From: Bacteroidota bacterium
GTDB lineage: Bacteria; Bacteroidota; Bacteroidia; B-17B0; Aurantibacillaceae
Assembly: GCA_018267825.1 (NCBI GenBank)
Contig: JAFDXR010000004.1
Coordinates: forward strand, 1-64,000
Length of the DNA stretch: 64,000 bases
Reading direction: 5' to 3'
Of the stretch, positions 8,491-16,777 are shown piece by piece; position 1 is the first letter of the stretch; every line of letters begins with the position of its first letter. The notes under the pieces were generated by a model that was not told the DNA's origin, did no database searches, and saw only the letters and a program-made list of their open reading frames with translations. The position numbers and the translations under genes are program-made.

Positions 8491-9165
8491 ATGGGACTAT
8501 TCGACATATTTAAAAGCAAAGACAAACAAACCCCTACTCCGCAGACATCTCAAACGACTCAAAAAGACGCTTTGACCAATTTTGACTGCTATTACATTTA
8601 CGGTTTAACGGACAACCCTTTTCGACAATCAAATGATTTCAAATCATTCGGGGAACTTTACAAAAAAGTAATCGGAATAAAAGGCGGAATTGTTATTGGT
8701 AGTTCATTTCATCCCTATCAACTTGTAAATCCAAAAGGGACAACCGCATGGCAGGCAGGTTATGTTCAATTGTATTTAAACAATAAAAAAGACGAAGCTT
8801 TTAATGAAATTATAAATAACAACGGGCTTTTCCTGGTAGATCCGTCATCAGCATTTAAAAACATCATGGTCTGGCCCGACACCCGGTTGACAAATGACGA
8901 AAATCCAATTTTCAGCAAGTATGTTCCCTTTGTTATTCCATTCTTAGTTTACAAACCGGCAAAAGAATTGAACTGGGACATTGAAATAGCATTAGGAATG
9001 GCTACTCAGGGCAATGCCTCTGACTATGTAGGGCAAATAACCAAACTAACAAGATTTATAATGCCGGAACCATCATTCATTTTAGGCTTTGACAAGTTTG
9101 ACGAAACAAACCCGTCAAGACTGATTGACAATTTCATAAACTGTAAAAAAATGTTAGGACAATAA
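8491..9165 (+). CDS. hypothetical protein, MGLFD-lead family
   Basis: 224 residues, no signal peptide or membrane segment. The N-terminus MGLFDIFKSKDKQ resembles the protein at 6586, but the remainder does not. Visible features are a Gln/Thr/Pro-rich linker (15-30) and a globular domain with FDCYYIYGLTDNPF and ELNWDIEIALGMATQG. Function not recognised. Confidence 0.6.
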   Translation: MGLFDIFKSKDKQTPTPQTSQTTQKDALTNFDCYYIYGLTDNPFRQSNDFKSFGELYKKVIGIKGGIVIGSSFHPYQLVNPKGTTAWQAGYVQLYLNNKKDEAFNEIINNNGLFLVDPSSAFKNIMVWPDTRLTNDENPIFSKYVPFVIPFLVYKPAKELNWDIEIALGMATQGNASDYVGQITKLTRFIMPEPSFILGFDKFDETNPSRLIDNFINCKKMLGQ

Positions 9166-9231
9166 ATACGGCCACTGATAAGGGTTTTGCGTTTGTAATT
9201 GTAAATAAATATAAGAACAGAAACAGAACAT

Positions 9232-9340
9232 CAACCCAAATCCTTTGATTCCGAAACATCAAATAAAAACTTATTGTAAATGGGAGTAATAAAATTCACA
9301 GAGACAATTTCACTTGATGAGAATGCGGAAAAGGTATTTG
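9232..9340 (+). repeat. 109-bp direct repeat, copy 1 (leader plus first 20 codons)
   Basis: This block is nearly identical to 11131-11240. It covers the untranslated leader (CCTTTGATTCCGAAACATC) and the first 20 codons of the downstream gene, stopping abruptly at GTATTTG. In copy 2 the reading frame continues into a full SRPBCC protein; here it continues into an unrelated sequence. Confidence 0.85.
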
Positions 9341-9522
9341 TTTGGCGCCCTATGCGGGCCGACAGGATAGAGGAGAATATTTACAGGGTCAAACTGCATC
9401 CGGACTTCGACCCGGATAATGAAGTATTAGCATTTAAGCCCGGTGAAATTGTAGTATGCGAACGACAGAAAAAATCGGGACAATACTGTTTGGTAGCGAT
9501 TAAAAAATCAAACAATGCCTAA
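9280..9522 (+). CDS. chimeric small protein: SRPBCC N-terminus joined to an unrelated domain
   Basis: 80 residues. Residues 1-20 (MGVIKFTETISLDENAEKVF) copy the start of the SRPBCC protein at 11180. Residues 21-80 belong to a different small-protein type, with ADRIEENIYRVKLHP, DPDNEVLAFKPGEIVVCE and YCLVAIKK. That type is common as 60-80 residue bacterial hypotheticals. The junction coincides with the end of the 109-bp DNA repeat, so the gene looks like a recombination product: a borrowed promoter and start fused to another gene's body. Whether it is expressed is unknown. Confidence 0.6.
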   Translation: MGVIKFTETISLDENAEKVFVWRPMRADRIEENIYRVKLHPDFDPDNEVLAFKPGEIVVCERQKKSGQYCLVAIKKSNNA

Positions 9523-9561
9523 AAGTAAAATGCCGGAAGACGGGAAAACAATATTTTTATT

Positions 9562-9585
9562 AAGCCGTTAGCAACAACGCGAACG
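9562..9585 (+). repeat. attC-like half element (GTTAGC end)
   Basis: Only the 3' type end of the intergenic element (CCGTTAGCAACAA) is present, between the stop at 9522 and the start at 9604. It matches the right ends of the elements at 21997 and 24302. Confidence 0.35.
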
Positions 9586-9603
9586 GGTATATACCACAGA
9601 ATC

Positions 9604-9993
9604 ATGAAAAGCAAAATTTTAAATCTTCTCATCATCCTTACTTCGCTTATCGGGTACCTGGAGTGGAGCGGAAACAGCCATACTTTTCTTTTTGAAGCCG
9701 AAGCAGAGATTTTTTCCAGGTTATTTACCGACCCTGTTTCTGTACTTCATCCGTTTACCATACTTCCGCTTATCAGCCAGGTGCTTTTATTCATTACATT
9801 ATTTCAAAAGACCCCGGGTAAAACCCTGACCTATATCGGCATTGCCGGATTGGCTTTGCTTCTGGTGTTTATGTGCATTATCGGAATCATGAGCATGAAT
9901 TTTAAAATAATACTGTCTACTGTTCCCTTTATCGTGGTAGCCGTTTTGACAATAAGGCATTATAGGAAAATGAAACCCGTTTCAAAAACATAA
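9604..9993 (+). CDS. small membrane protein, four predicted helices
   Basis: 129 residues. Hydrophobic segments lie near 5-20, 55-75, 78-96 and 98-118, and the tail is basic (IRHYRKMKPVSK). No family recognised. Confidence 0.6.
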   Translation: MKSKILNLLIILTSLIGYLEWSGNSHTFLFEAEAEIFSRLFTDPVSVLHPFTILPLISQVLLFITLFQKTPGKTLTYIGIAGLALLLVFMCIIGIMSMNFKIILSTVPFIVVAVLTIRHYRKMKPVSKT

Positions 9994-10037
9994 AATAAAA
10001 CACGGACAAATTCCGTTATAAAGACTCACTCCGCCAC

Positions 10038-10520
10038 ATGAGAATTATCCTTATTTTAATTGCAACTTCCCTTTGCTTTTCGTTCGGCAAAAGCTTTTTT
10101 CTGGTCGAAACTTTTTATGTTAAGCTTAATCGACAAAACATCGGACACTGGAACGTAAACAAAAAGATTCCTGAAAAAATAACGGTAAGCTTTAAACAAC
10201 AGACCGACACGTTGTGTTTTGTTGGAGTCAGCGACTGTGGGGCACTTGATGGAACAATCATTAAAATAAAAGACAAAAACGAGTTGATTTTAAAATTAAC
10301 GCGAATATCAGACTCAGGTATTTTAAGAAACGACACGATAATGATAAATCCACAACCTGAAAGGCCTCAAACCTTTGCTCTTGACCATGTCGTTGCTTTT
10401 TACTCAACACCGGCAACATTCAAAAACCTGAAAAGGGGAAAAATATATTCTGTCTACTATGAAAGAATAATTGACAAAGACTCAAAAGAAGTACATATTT
10501 TTGATCTGCAATTAAAATAG
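10038..10520 (+). CDS. hypothetical secreted protein
   Basis: 160 residues with a signal peptide (MRIILILIATSLCFSFG) and a beta-rich mature part. No family recognised. The downstream gap to 10595 holds only a short GC-richer stretch. Confidence 0.55.
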   Translation: MRIILILIATSLCFSFGKSFFLVETFYVKLNRQNIGHWNVNKKIPEKITVSFKQQTDTLCFVGVSDCGALDGTIIKIKDKNELILKLTRISDSGILRNDTIMINPQPERPQTFALDHVVAFYSTPATFKNLKRGKIYSVYYERIIDKDSKEVHIFDLQLK

Positions 10521-10595
10521 GCAGGCAGGTAAGCGTGTAGCACCTGTGTAGCGCTTAAAGCTCAAAACAGTATCAACTTTCAATTTTGAACTAAA

Positions 10596-11086
10596 ATGCC
10601 CTTTGAACAAATTCAGGAATACCTAAACAAATACGCCAAAATCATTTCAGCTCCCGCTAACCTGTTTCCAACATTTGAAAGTTCTGAACAAACAGGGCGA
10701 CCTCACATTGAAGTCGACAATAAGGGCAATTTACATTATGTAGTATGTGAGCGGGGGAAGAGTACGAGCGCAAGACAACAAAAGAATTAAATGAATTACT
10801 ATTTTGGGTTTTTCAATCTATAACTCACACCATGGCGTTTGACTATGAACTTAAGCACAGAATTGAGCACCAGGACTGCAGAATCATAGCATTCAAAAAA
10901 CAGGAAGAACTGCTTGAACAAATAAATAAAGAGTGGGCCGACACCCTAAAACTGAAACATGAAAAACTACTCGCGCCAACAGAAGAAATAAAACGCCTAA
11001 GAAAAGACTACACTGAATTACTGGAATCGCAAGGCCTAACCTCTTGGGAAGCCTGGTTAAAAGCCTGCGAAAAATACCCGGCATAA
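10596..11086 (+). pseudogene. frameshifted Imm63-like immunity protein gene
   Basis: Two adjacent frames together encode one protein. The first (10596-10790) has PTFESSEQTGRPHIEVDNKG and LHYVVCERG. If one G is added to the G5 run at 10753-10757, translation continues as EEYERKTTKELNELLFWVFQ and then MAFDYELKHRIEHQDCRIIAF (frame open to 11086). The combined pattern (PHIEVD, HYV-ERG-E, LLFWVF, YELKHRIEHQDCR) fits Immunity protein 63, which neutralises polymorphic toxins. A one-base loss in a homopolymer may be real decay or a sequencing error. Confidence 0.6.
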
Positions 11087-11130
11087 ATAACGACGCAGCG
11101 TTAAAATATGACCACAAAAACACCTCGCCT

Positions 11131-11240
11131 CAATCCAAATCCTTTGATTCCGAAACATCAAATAATAAACTAACTGTAAATGGAAGTGATAAAATTCACA
11201 GAGACAATTTTAATTGATGAGGATGCAGAAAAAGTATTTG
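11131..11240 (+). repeat. 110-bp direct repeat, copy 2 (leader plus first 20 codons)
   Basis: Partner of the block at 9232-9340. It contains the leader and first 20 codons of the intact SRPBCC gene, so this copy is probably the source. Confidence 0.85.
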
Positions 11241-11638
11241 ACTTTACTCAAGACTACAACAATCGTCTGAAGTGGGATACTTTTTTAAAAAAGGCTGACT
11301 TAACAGACGGCGCACTAAAAGCCGAGAAAGGCGTGAAAGCATACTGTGTTGCCAAAAATGGCATTGGTATGGTAACAGAATATGTTACATATAACAGGCC
11401 GAAGGTTACTGCCATAAAAATGACTAAAGGGCCTTTTATGTTTAAATCATTTTCAGGTTCATGGACATTTAAGAAAATCTCAACTAAAAAGACAGAAGTA
11501 GTTTTTCTATATTCATTCACGCTCAGGTTTCCGTTTAGCCTCCTGAGAACCGCTATAAAAAACAACTTACAGGCAAACGTAAAGCAGCGACTGATTGATC
11601 TTAAACACAACATCGAGAATGAAAGTTCGGATAACTAA
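11180..11638 (+). CDS. SRPBCC (START-like) family protein
   Basis: 152 residues. The order KFTETILIDEDAEKVFDFTQDYNNRLKWDTFL, ... GSWTFKKISTKKTEVVFLYSFTLRF ... (shown in parts) is that of the polyketide cyclase/dehydrase SRPBCC fold, which forms a deep ligand pocket between a curved sheet and a long C-terminal helix (TAIKNNLQANVKQRLIDLKH). Ligand unknown. The length is normal for the family. Confidence 0.75.
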   Translation: MEVIKFTETILIDEDAEKVFDFTQDYNNRLKWDTFLKKADLTDGALKAEKGVKAYCVAKNGIGMVTEYVTYNRPKVTAIKMTKGPFMFKSFSGSWTFKKISTKKTEVVFLYSFTLRFPFSLLRTAIKNNLQANVKQRLIDLKHNIENESSDN

Positions 11639-11763
11639 CAATAGCCCGGGGAACCTGGATTTAAGCAGGGCCAAACCGTGATTATAGAACAGGAGCCCTG
11701 TAAACTGACCATCACCATGGAGCAGACAGAACCTTAGATCTCTTTTCGGGAATATACTCCCAA

Positions 11764-11809
11764 ACAAAAAAGCACCCCGGGGGGTGCTTTTCTGCTGAAC
11801 CACGTTACG
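11764..11809. terminator. terminator within 46-bp direct repeat, copy 1
   Basis: AGCACCCC (11771-11778) pairs with GGGGTGCT (11781-11788), with A- and T-runs outside. The whole 46-bp block, including CTGAACCACGTTACG, recurs with one mismatch at 13409-13454. It lies 3' of the minus-strand gene that stops at 11903 and also downstream of the + gene ending at 11638. Confidence 0.8.
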
Positions 11810-11902
11810 TGATTGCTCATCGTTTTTTTGAAGGGGGTGGCCCGCACCCGGTTTATTTTCCCAGGGACTGAGGATAGACTTGGCTCTTATGTCTTCCCCA
11901 CT

Positions 11903-13324
11903 CTATTCCTTCATGAATTTCGTTTTGAATACCCTGTTTTCGGATGTCTTTATCGTAAGGATATAATACCCGGCAGGAAGAGTTGCTACATCAATGGTTT
12001 CTGAATAAGGAACCGATAAAGCCATTTGCCCCAGGGTGTTTTCAATGTAAACGGTGGCTCCTTTCAAATCAGCACCTTTGGATGAAATGGAAATGTATGT
12101 ATTGGCCGGATTTGGATAAATACTCAACAGATGAGCAGAAGCTCCTGTTTCATTGACCCCCGCCGCATCGCATTGGGTGAAAGCGCCGCCAATATATTTG
12201 GCTGCACCGCGAATAACCTGTGTATTGATATGATTAAACGCCCCGGCCACATACATAGTGTCATTCAGAAAACCTATACCGTCTATTTCATTATCAAACA
12301 CATCGCCTGTTGTACACCATTCGTGACCATTATATTTTACAACCCGTGCGTATGGATAATTTGTTGTATCGTAAAAATAGCCCACCGCATACAACTCCCC
12401 ATTGTGCATGGTAAAATCTGTGAAGCCGGAATTGTGATCGTTGGGATTATGACTGATGCTCAGAGCACCCCCGCTCAGATCGCTCCAGGTGGTGCCATCA
12501 AATTTTACAATAGCATTACCCGGGGAGCCATATTGTTTATAAAAGGGACCTGCAAAGTAAAGTTCATCATTAAATTTTTTGATCAACGAAAAGCCCGGGC
12601 AATTTGTAAAGCCAGGCACAGGAACCCAATTTGCTCCATCGTACATAGCAAACCCGAAATCAGTACCCGTTGAAGGATTGTAAAAAAGCCCGGACACATA
12701 CCAAATGCCTTTGTATTTAAACAGGTATCTCACAAAATTAGTACTGGCATTTGCGGGCAACTGCGCCAAGGGTGGATAAGAATAGAAATTAGTTCCATCA
12801 TAAAAAAAACCTATGGCCTTTGGCAAGTTGCATACCGTATCTATTAAACCACTGATTACAAGCGAATCATCATTAACAGTATTAGACCAGCTTTGCCATG
12901 TTCCGGTGGGATCAGAACATAAGTTGAGATTTTCCCAGCTTTTAGTAACAGGGTTAAATTTACCATGGTGAATAGCCGACCCCGGGTCCGAAAAAAAACC
13001 ATCTGCATATAGATCGTTTTTAAACCAATATAACTTTGTTACCGGGGCAACATTGTTGCACGAAGGACATTCCTGTATTCTTTGCCCCAAACTATCCCAT
13101 TTGGCACCATCCCATGTAGCAATTCCATTCGCTAAAACACTATCAGAATTGATCCATTTAAAATCTCCTCCCACAATAAGTTTATTGTTTACTGAATCAA
13201 CAACCATAGTTCTGGGATAGAAGCCCATGTCGAACCCCTTGCCCAGGGGCGCCCAGTTCTGAGCGCCCAGGGTAAGGGAAAGAAGATATAAAATAGCTTT
13301 GGCGAGTCTTGAAATCATTAACAA
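11903..13324 (-). CDS. secreted beta-propeller-like protein with T9SS type A sorting domain
   Basis: 473 residues. The N-terminal hydrophobic segment (residues 6-21) acts as a signal peptide. Residues 25-390 contain repeated blades of the form IATWDGAKWDSLG, AMYDGANWVPVPG, IVKFDGTTWSDLSGG, VVKYNGHEWCTTG, about seven in total, suggesting a propeller. The last 75 residues are a type A sorting domain (LSIYPNPANTYISIS ... AGYYILTIKTSENRVFKTKF). The gene is flanked by the 46-bp direct repeat, and its minus orientation breaks the + strand run of the region. Confidence 0.85.
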   Translation of the reverse strand: MLMISRLAKAILYLLSLTLGAQNWAPLGKGFDMGFYPRTMVVDSVNNKLIVGGDFKWINSDSVLANGIATWDGAKWDSLGQRIQECPSCNNVAPVTKLYWFKNDLYADGFFSDPGSAIHHGKFNPVTKSWENLNLCSDPTGTWQSWSNTVNDDSLVISGLIDTVCNLPKAIGFFYDGTNFYSYPPLAQLPANASTNFVRYLFKYKGIWYVSGLFYNPSTGTDFGFAMYDGANWVPVPGFTNCPGFSLIKKFNDELYFAGPFYKQYGSPGNAIVKFDGTTWSDLSGGALSISHNPNDHNSGFTDFTMHNGELYAVGYFYDTTNYPYARVVKYNGHEWCTTGDVFDNEIDGIGFLNDTMYVAGAFNHINTQVIRGAAKYIGGAFTQCDAAGVNETGASAHLLSIYPNPANTYISISSKGADLKGATVYIENTLGQMALSVPYSETIDVATLPAGYYILTIKTSENRVFKTKFMKE

Positions 13325-13408
13325 CAGAATATAGCAGCTATACCGCTTAATAAATTTAAGTCAAAAAAACTGTTATTCAACAGGCGGCAGATCTGTTCCG
13401 GCAAAAAA

Positions 13409-13454
13409 ACAAAAAAGCACCCCTGGGGGTGCTTTTCTGCTGAACCACGTTACG
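13409..13454. terminator. terminator within 46-bp direct repeat, copy 2
   Basis: AGCACCCC (13416-13423) pairs with GGGGTGCT (13426-13433), flanked by A6 and T4. It sits just 3' of the minus-strand gene that stops at 13460 and is the same block as 11764-11809. Confidence 0.8.
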
Positions 13455-13459
13455 CTTGT

Positions 13460-14155
13460 TTAGAGTTTTTTGACGGTAATGCTGATTGCCGGGCTGTATT
13501 GGCCTACGGGCTGGTCGGCTATGACATAAATGGCTTTATAATGCCACTCGTCTATGACCTTGCCGGCGGCGAGGTCGTGTGTGTCGATATACTCCGGGCG
13601 CATGAGGCGGCCCTGGAGCACAAAGCCGGCGCCATCGTTGCGGTCGGCATAGAGATCGAGGGCATCGGCATCGCCTTTGGTCCAGCGCAGGTGCGGACGG
13701 CCCGCATCGAGCTTCACCTTTATGTCGGGTTGCAGGGCATCGGTATTGAAATTGGAGCTTGGCGCAATAATGCCCAGGTCGGAACCCATGTTGTCGGTGT
13801 AGCTGGTGCTGGCTTTGATGCGCGCAGCGAGTTTCGACACGCGGTCGAATACCCCTTCGGGCACAGCCGGCGGCGCTGTCGCCAGGGTTGGCAATGCAGG
13901 CACGGTGGCACTGAGGTGTTGCTGGCCCGAGGCGTGTCGCAGCAGGTTTTTGTAGGCTGTGATGTTTTGCAGGGTTTGTTTGTACACCTCCTGCAGGTTA
14001 ATAATGTACTGGAAGAAGGCCGCGTCTTTTTGAGTGGCCGTAACTTCGGCGGCGGTGACGTTTACTGCCGCGGCATAGGTGCCCAGTTTGGCGGCGAAAT
14101 TGTTGAGCCATACAGCTTTGTCGCTGTCGGTGACCGGAAGAAATGTTGATCCCAT
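13460..14155 (-). CDS. conserved hypothetical protein with C-terminal fibronectin III-like part
   Basis: 231 residues with no signal peptide. Residues 1-80 are helical (DKAVWLNNFAAKLGTYAA, DAAFFQYIINLQEVYKQ). Residues 85-100 are a Pro/Ala linker. Residues about 145-231 are beta-rich, with RPHLRWTKGDADALDLYADR and HYKAIYVIADQPVGQYSP resembling a fibronectin III domain. I recall this layout in Bacteroidota hypotheticals, function unknown. The 21-bp tandem repeat lies just upstream of its start. Confidence 0.65.
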   Translation of the reverse strand: MGSTFLPVTDSDKAVWLNNFAAKLGTYAAAVNVTAAEVTATQKDAAFFQYIINLQEVYKQTLQNITAYKNLLRHASGQQHLSATVPALPTLATAPPAVPEGVFDRVSKLAARIKASTSYTDNMGSDLGIIAPSSNFNTDALQPDIKVKLDAGRPHLRWTKGDADALDLYADRNDGAGFVLQGRLMRPEYIDTHDLAAGKVIDEWHYKAIYVIADQPVGQYSPAISITVKKL

Positions 14156-14182
14156 AATTTTTACATGTTTAGCGTTAATAAT

Positions 14183-14650
14183 TTATTCTGTTGTCACGTG
14201 ATTCCACTTTGAAGGGGACCCGGGAGTGACTGTCGGTTTTTGTATAGTCATTGTTGCGCGATTTCTTAAGTTACGAAGGGAGCCTCCGGTCTTTTTTCCG
14301 CATGTTCCCGACTTTTTTATGATGCCTGGGCAGATGATGAGGGCGTCAGTAATCATTGCGGAGGTGTCAAAAACCATCGCAGACCTGTCAGCAACCATTG
14401 CAGAGGTGTCAAAAACCATTTCAGACCTGTCAGCAACCGTTGCAGAGGTGTCAAAAATCATTTCAGACCTGTCAGCAATCATTGCAGAGATGTCAAAAAC
14501 CATTTCAGACCTGTCAGCAATCATTGCAGAGGTGTCAAAAACCATTTCAGACCTGTCAGCAACCGTTGCAGAGGTGTCAAAAACCATTGCAGACCTGTCA
14601 AAAACCACTTTAGACCTGTCAAAAATCATTTTTCCGTCGTCAGCAATCAT
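14183..14650 (-). CDS. possible heptad-repeat protein (doubtful)
   Basis: A 155-residue minus-strand frame runs through the tandem repeat and ends 27 bases before the next minus-strand gene (start 14155), so it could be co-transcribed with it. Residues 5-100 are heptads of the form FDTSAMIADRSEMV; the rest is Lys/Thr-rich. The competing + frame (14226-14678) is equally open. Repeat periodicity alone explains both, so this is a low-confidence call. Confidence 0.25.
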   Translation of the reverse strand: MIADDGKMIFDRSKVVFDRSAMVFDTSATVADRSEMVFDTSAMIADRSEMVFDISAMIADRSEMIFDTSATVADRSEMVFDTSAMVADRSAMVFDTSAMITDALIICPGIIKKSGTCGKKTGGSLRNLRNRATMTIQKPTVTPGSPSKWNHVTTE

Positions 14651-14651
14651 T
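14345..14651. repeat. 21-bp tandem repeat (about 14-15 units)
   Basis: Two alternating 21-base units, roughly CTGTCAGCAACCATTGCAGA and GTGTCAAAAACCATTTCAGA plus one base each, give a 42-bp higher-order period. Because 21 is a multiple of 3, both strands stay open. The + strand reads heptads AEVSKTI/SDLSATI; the minus strand reads heptads such as VFDTSAM/IADRSEM. The + heptads would form an ideal coiled coil. No frame has other support, so I list the repeat rather than a gene. Confidence 0.85.
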
Positions 14652-14679
14652 GTAAATAGTTCTTTTACAGCATTTTAAC

Positions 14680-15319
14680 CAAAAACAACCTGTTTTAGCC
14701 TCCCTTTTCTCCTTTTGGCGATGCGGGCGGCCTGGCTCAGGCAGGGTGTTATTATTTAATAAGTGGGAGTTTGCCTGCCTGAATTCTGACAACCGGCTTG
14801 GGCAGGCGCCAAGCGATCGGGGAGTTTATAAAGGGCCTTTTGTGCGGGGAGCTCCATGAACCTGAAACCAAAAACCTGAAACATGAAACCCCGAACCCGG
14901 AACCTGCCCCCAAAATTAAGCCTTAGCGTCCATCCGTCAAAAGTAAAGTTTGACATAAAACCTTAGTAAATACTGAGTGTCCCGACCCTTCTCCTCCGCT
15001 CTTCCCCTCACCTTCTCTTTCTCTTTTCCATTCTGTTTTCCGTTCCTCATTCCCTTTCTCTTTCTCCGCTCTGCTTGTAAAATAGGTATTTATACCTACT
15101 GCTATGTCGGGGAAATGCATTTAATTTGGTGTCATAAAATGACAACTCCTGTATATGGAGCCGGGAGTAAACGGTTATAATGGGGTTGAAAAAAATATAG
15201 AAGTAACCACAAACAAAAAATACAAGTAAGCTATAGAACATTTAAAGTGAGTTCTTCCATTACGACAACAATACTATATCTAAAAAGAGAATTAATAACT
15301 ATTCACCAAATTCAATTTC
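14680..15319. other. intergenic region, 640 bases, no gene seen
   Basis: It contains a short degenerate run of CCTGAAAC/CATGAAAC words (14867-14906), a pyrimidine-rich tract (about 14980-15070), and the GGTATTTATAC repeat element (15071-15180). Open frames here are short and lack coding character. Confidence 0.6.
14978..15180 (+). repeat. pyrimidine tract plus GGTATTTATAC element, copy A
   Basis: A CT-rich tract of about 90 bases runs into CTCTGCTTGT, then GGTATTTATACC (15085-15096), TATGTCGGGGAAATGCATTT and TATATGGAGCCGGGAGTAAA. Copy B at 35820-35998 has the same order with high identity, and a shorter copy C lies at 17068-17187. It is upstream of the ATPase gene at 15320. Confidence 0.7.
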
Positions 15320-16777
15320 ATGGAACAAGTGCAATTCACTGAAGAAAATATTAGAAAACTTTTTGGCTTCGAAGATGCTGAAGGTGAGCCAATAGAAAGA
15401 TTGCGGCAATATTATTTCAAGAATGATTCATTTGAAGAGGTTCTTTCTGATTTACCACTTCGCCTGCTCGTTGGGCATAAAGGTGTTGGCAAATCCGCAC
15501 TGTTTAAAGTGGCAATGAACGAACAACAATCACAAGGCCATTTAACAATATTAATTAGACCAGACGACATTGCTGAAATAGGAGAAAAGCATGATACCCT
15601 ATTAATTAGTATAAATAAATGGAAATTCGGCTTAACTTCAATTATCACTGAGAAAGTTTTAGCGCAATTCGGTGTCAGTGACGATTCATTCAAAGGAAAA
15701 ATTATCCAATACGGAATGAAAGTTACTAAATTGATTTCCGATATGGCTAAACCATATTTAGACGAAAAAGTAGATTTTGCACCCGGAAAGCGTCTATTAG
15801 TTGAGAATTTTTTAAAAACTGAAAAAGTTATAGTTTATCTCGATGATTTAGACAGAGGTTGGCAAAATAGAAAAGAAGGAGTTGTAATGATTTCAGCGCT
15901 TTTGAATGCAATTAGAGATCTGTCTTCTATAAATCCTGGGCTATCTTTCAAAGTATCTTTGAGATCTGATGTTTATGCTGCAATAAGATTCGAGGATGAA
16001 TCATCCGATAAATTCTCAGGCTCAGTGACATGGCATGCATACTCTCTACACGAGATTTATGTGATGTTGGTTATGAGAGTCATGAGCTTCTTAGGCCAAT
16101 CCATAAACGAAGAAAACCTAAAAAAAATGGACCAAAGAAAGCTATCATATTTTTTGGAACCAATTATGGATATTAATTTTAAAGGTAATGGTAAGTGGGA
16201 AAACGCCCCAATACATAACGTCATACTATCTTTAATTCGAAAACGGCCTCGGGATATTGTTAAATTATGCTCGTTAGCAGCTAGAAAGGCACGTAAAGAT
16301 GGCGCTAGGAAGATAACCTCGGCCCATTGGGAATCTGTATTTGAAGAGTTCTCACAGGGTGTTATTCATGATACAATAGTAGAATACAAAACAGAATTAG
16401 CGGATATTGAAAGGCTAATATTTGGCATGAAGCCAAGCGGCAAGACCAAAGAGGCTTCAGAAGTTTTCAATTTTCAAACCGCAGAATTAAAACTAAAAAT
16501 CAATAAGATAATTGACCGAGGAGCATTTCGATATGCAAATGGAAAAACCGCATCTGCACAAGATTTAGCTCAGTTCTTATTCAAAATAAATTTTTTGACC
16601 GCATGGAAAAGGCTTGATGATGGCAGAATCCAAAGAAAATATTTCGAGGAAAACAATTATCTCTCGTCTTCATTTGTAGATTTTGGTTACAATTGGGAAG
16701 TTCATCTTGCTTATAGGTGGGCATTGCAACCAGATACTTTAGAACATATATTATCTAGATTCAGTATAGTTGCATGA
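15320..16777 (+). CDS. P-loop ATPase of the Sll1717 type, possible defence protein
   Basis: 485 residues. Walker A is GHKGVGKS (52-59). Walker B is VIVYLDDLD (170-178), with the acidic pair at 175-176. The layout (N-terminal FGFEDAEGE, early P-loop, helical C-terminal half with RKRPRDIVKLCSLAARKAR) is that of ATPases named after cyanobacterial Sll1717, which are related to KAP/STAND-type NTPases. Members often lie in defence or accessory islands. No effector domain or partner gene is visible, and the nearest downstream neighbours are a broken gene, a hypothetical and a restriction-modification pair. Composition is AT-rich compared with the core genes. Confidence 0.75.
   Translation: MEQVQFTEENIRKLFGFEDAEGEPIERLRQYYFKNDSFEEVLSDLPLRLLVGHKGVGKSALFKVAMNEQQSQGHLTILIRPDDIAEIGEKHDTLLISINKWKFGLTSIITEKVLAQFGVSDDSFKGKIIQYGMKVTKLISDMAKPYLDEKVDFAPGKRLLVENFLKTEKVIVYLDDLDRGWQNRKEGVVMISALLNAIRDLSSINPGLSFKVSLRSDVYAAIRFEDESSDKFSGSVTWHAYSLHEIYVMLVMRVMSFLGQSINEENLKKMDQRKLSYFLEPIMDINFKGNGKWENAPIHNVILSLIRKRPRDIVKLCSLAARKARKDGARKITSAHWESVFEEFSQGVIHDTIVEYKTELADIERLIFGMKPSGKTKEASEVFNFQTAELKLKINKIIDRGAFRYANGKTASAQDLAQFLFKINFLTAWKRLDDGRIQRKYFEENNYLSSSFVDFGYNWEVHLAYRWALQPDTLEHILSRFSIVA

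Noticed and set aside
14345-14651. CRISPR array
   Set aside because: The 21-base units follow each other directly, with no unique spacers, and no cas genes are near.
14756-14956. 66-residue minus-strand gene
   Set aside because: Low-complexity sequence (CCTGAAAC words), no start context and no recognisable protein.
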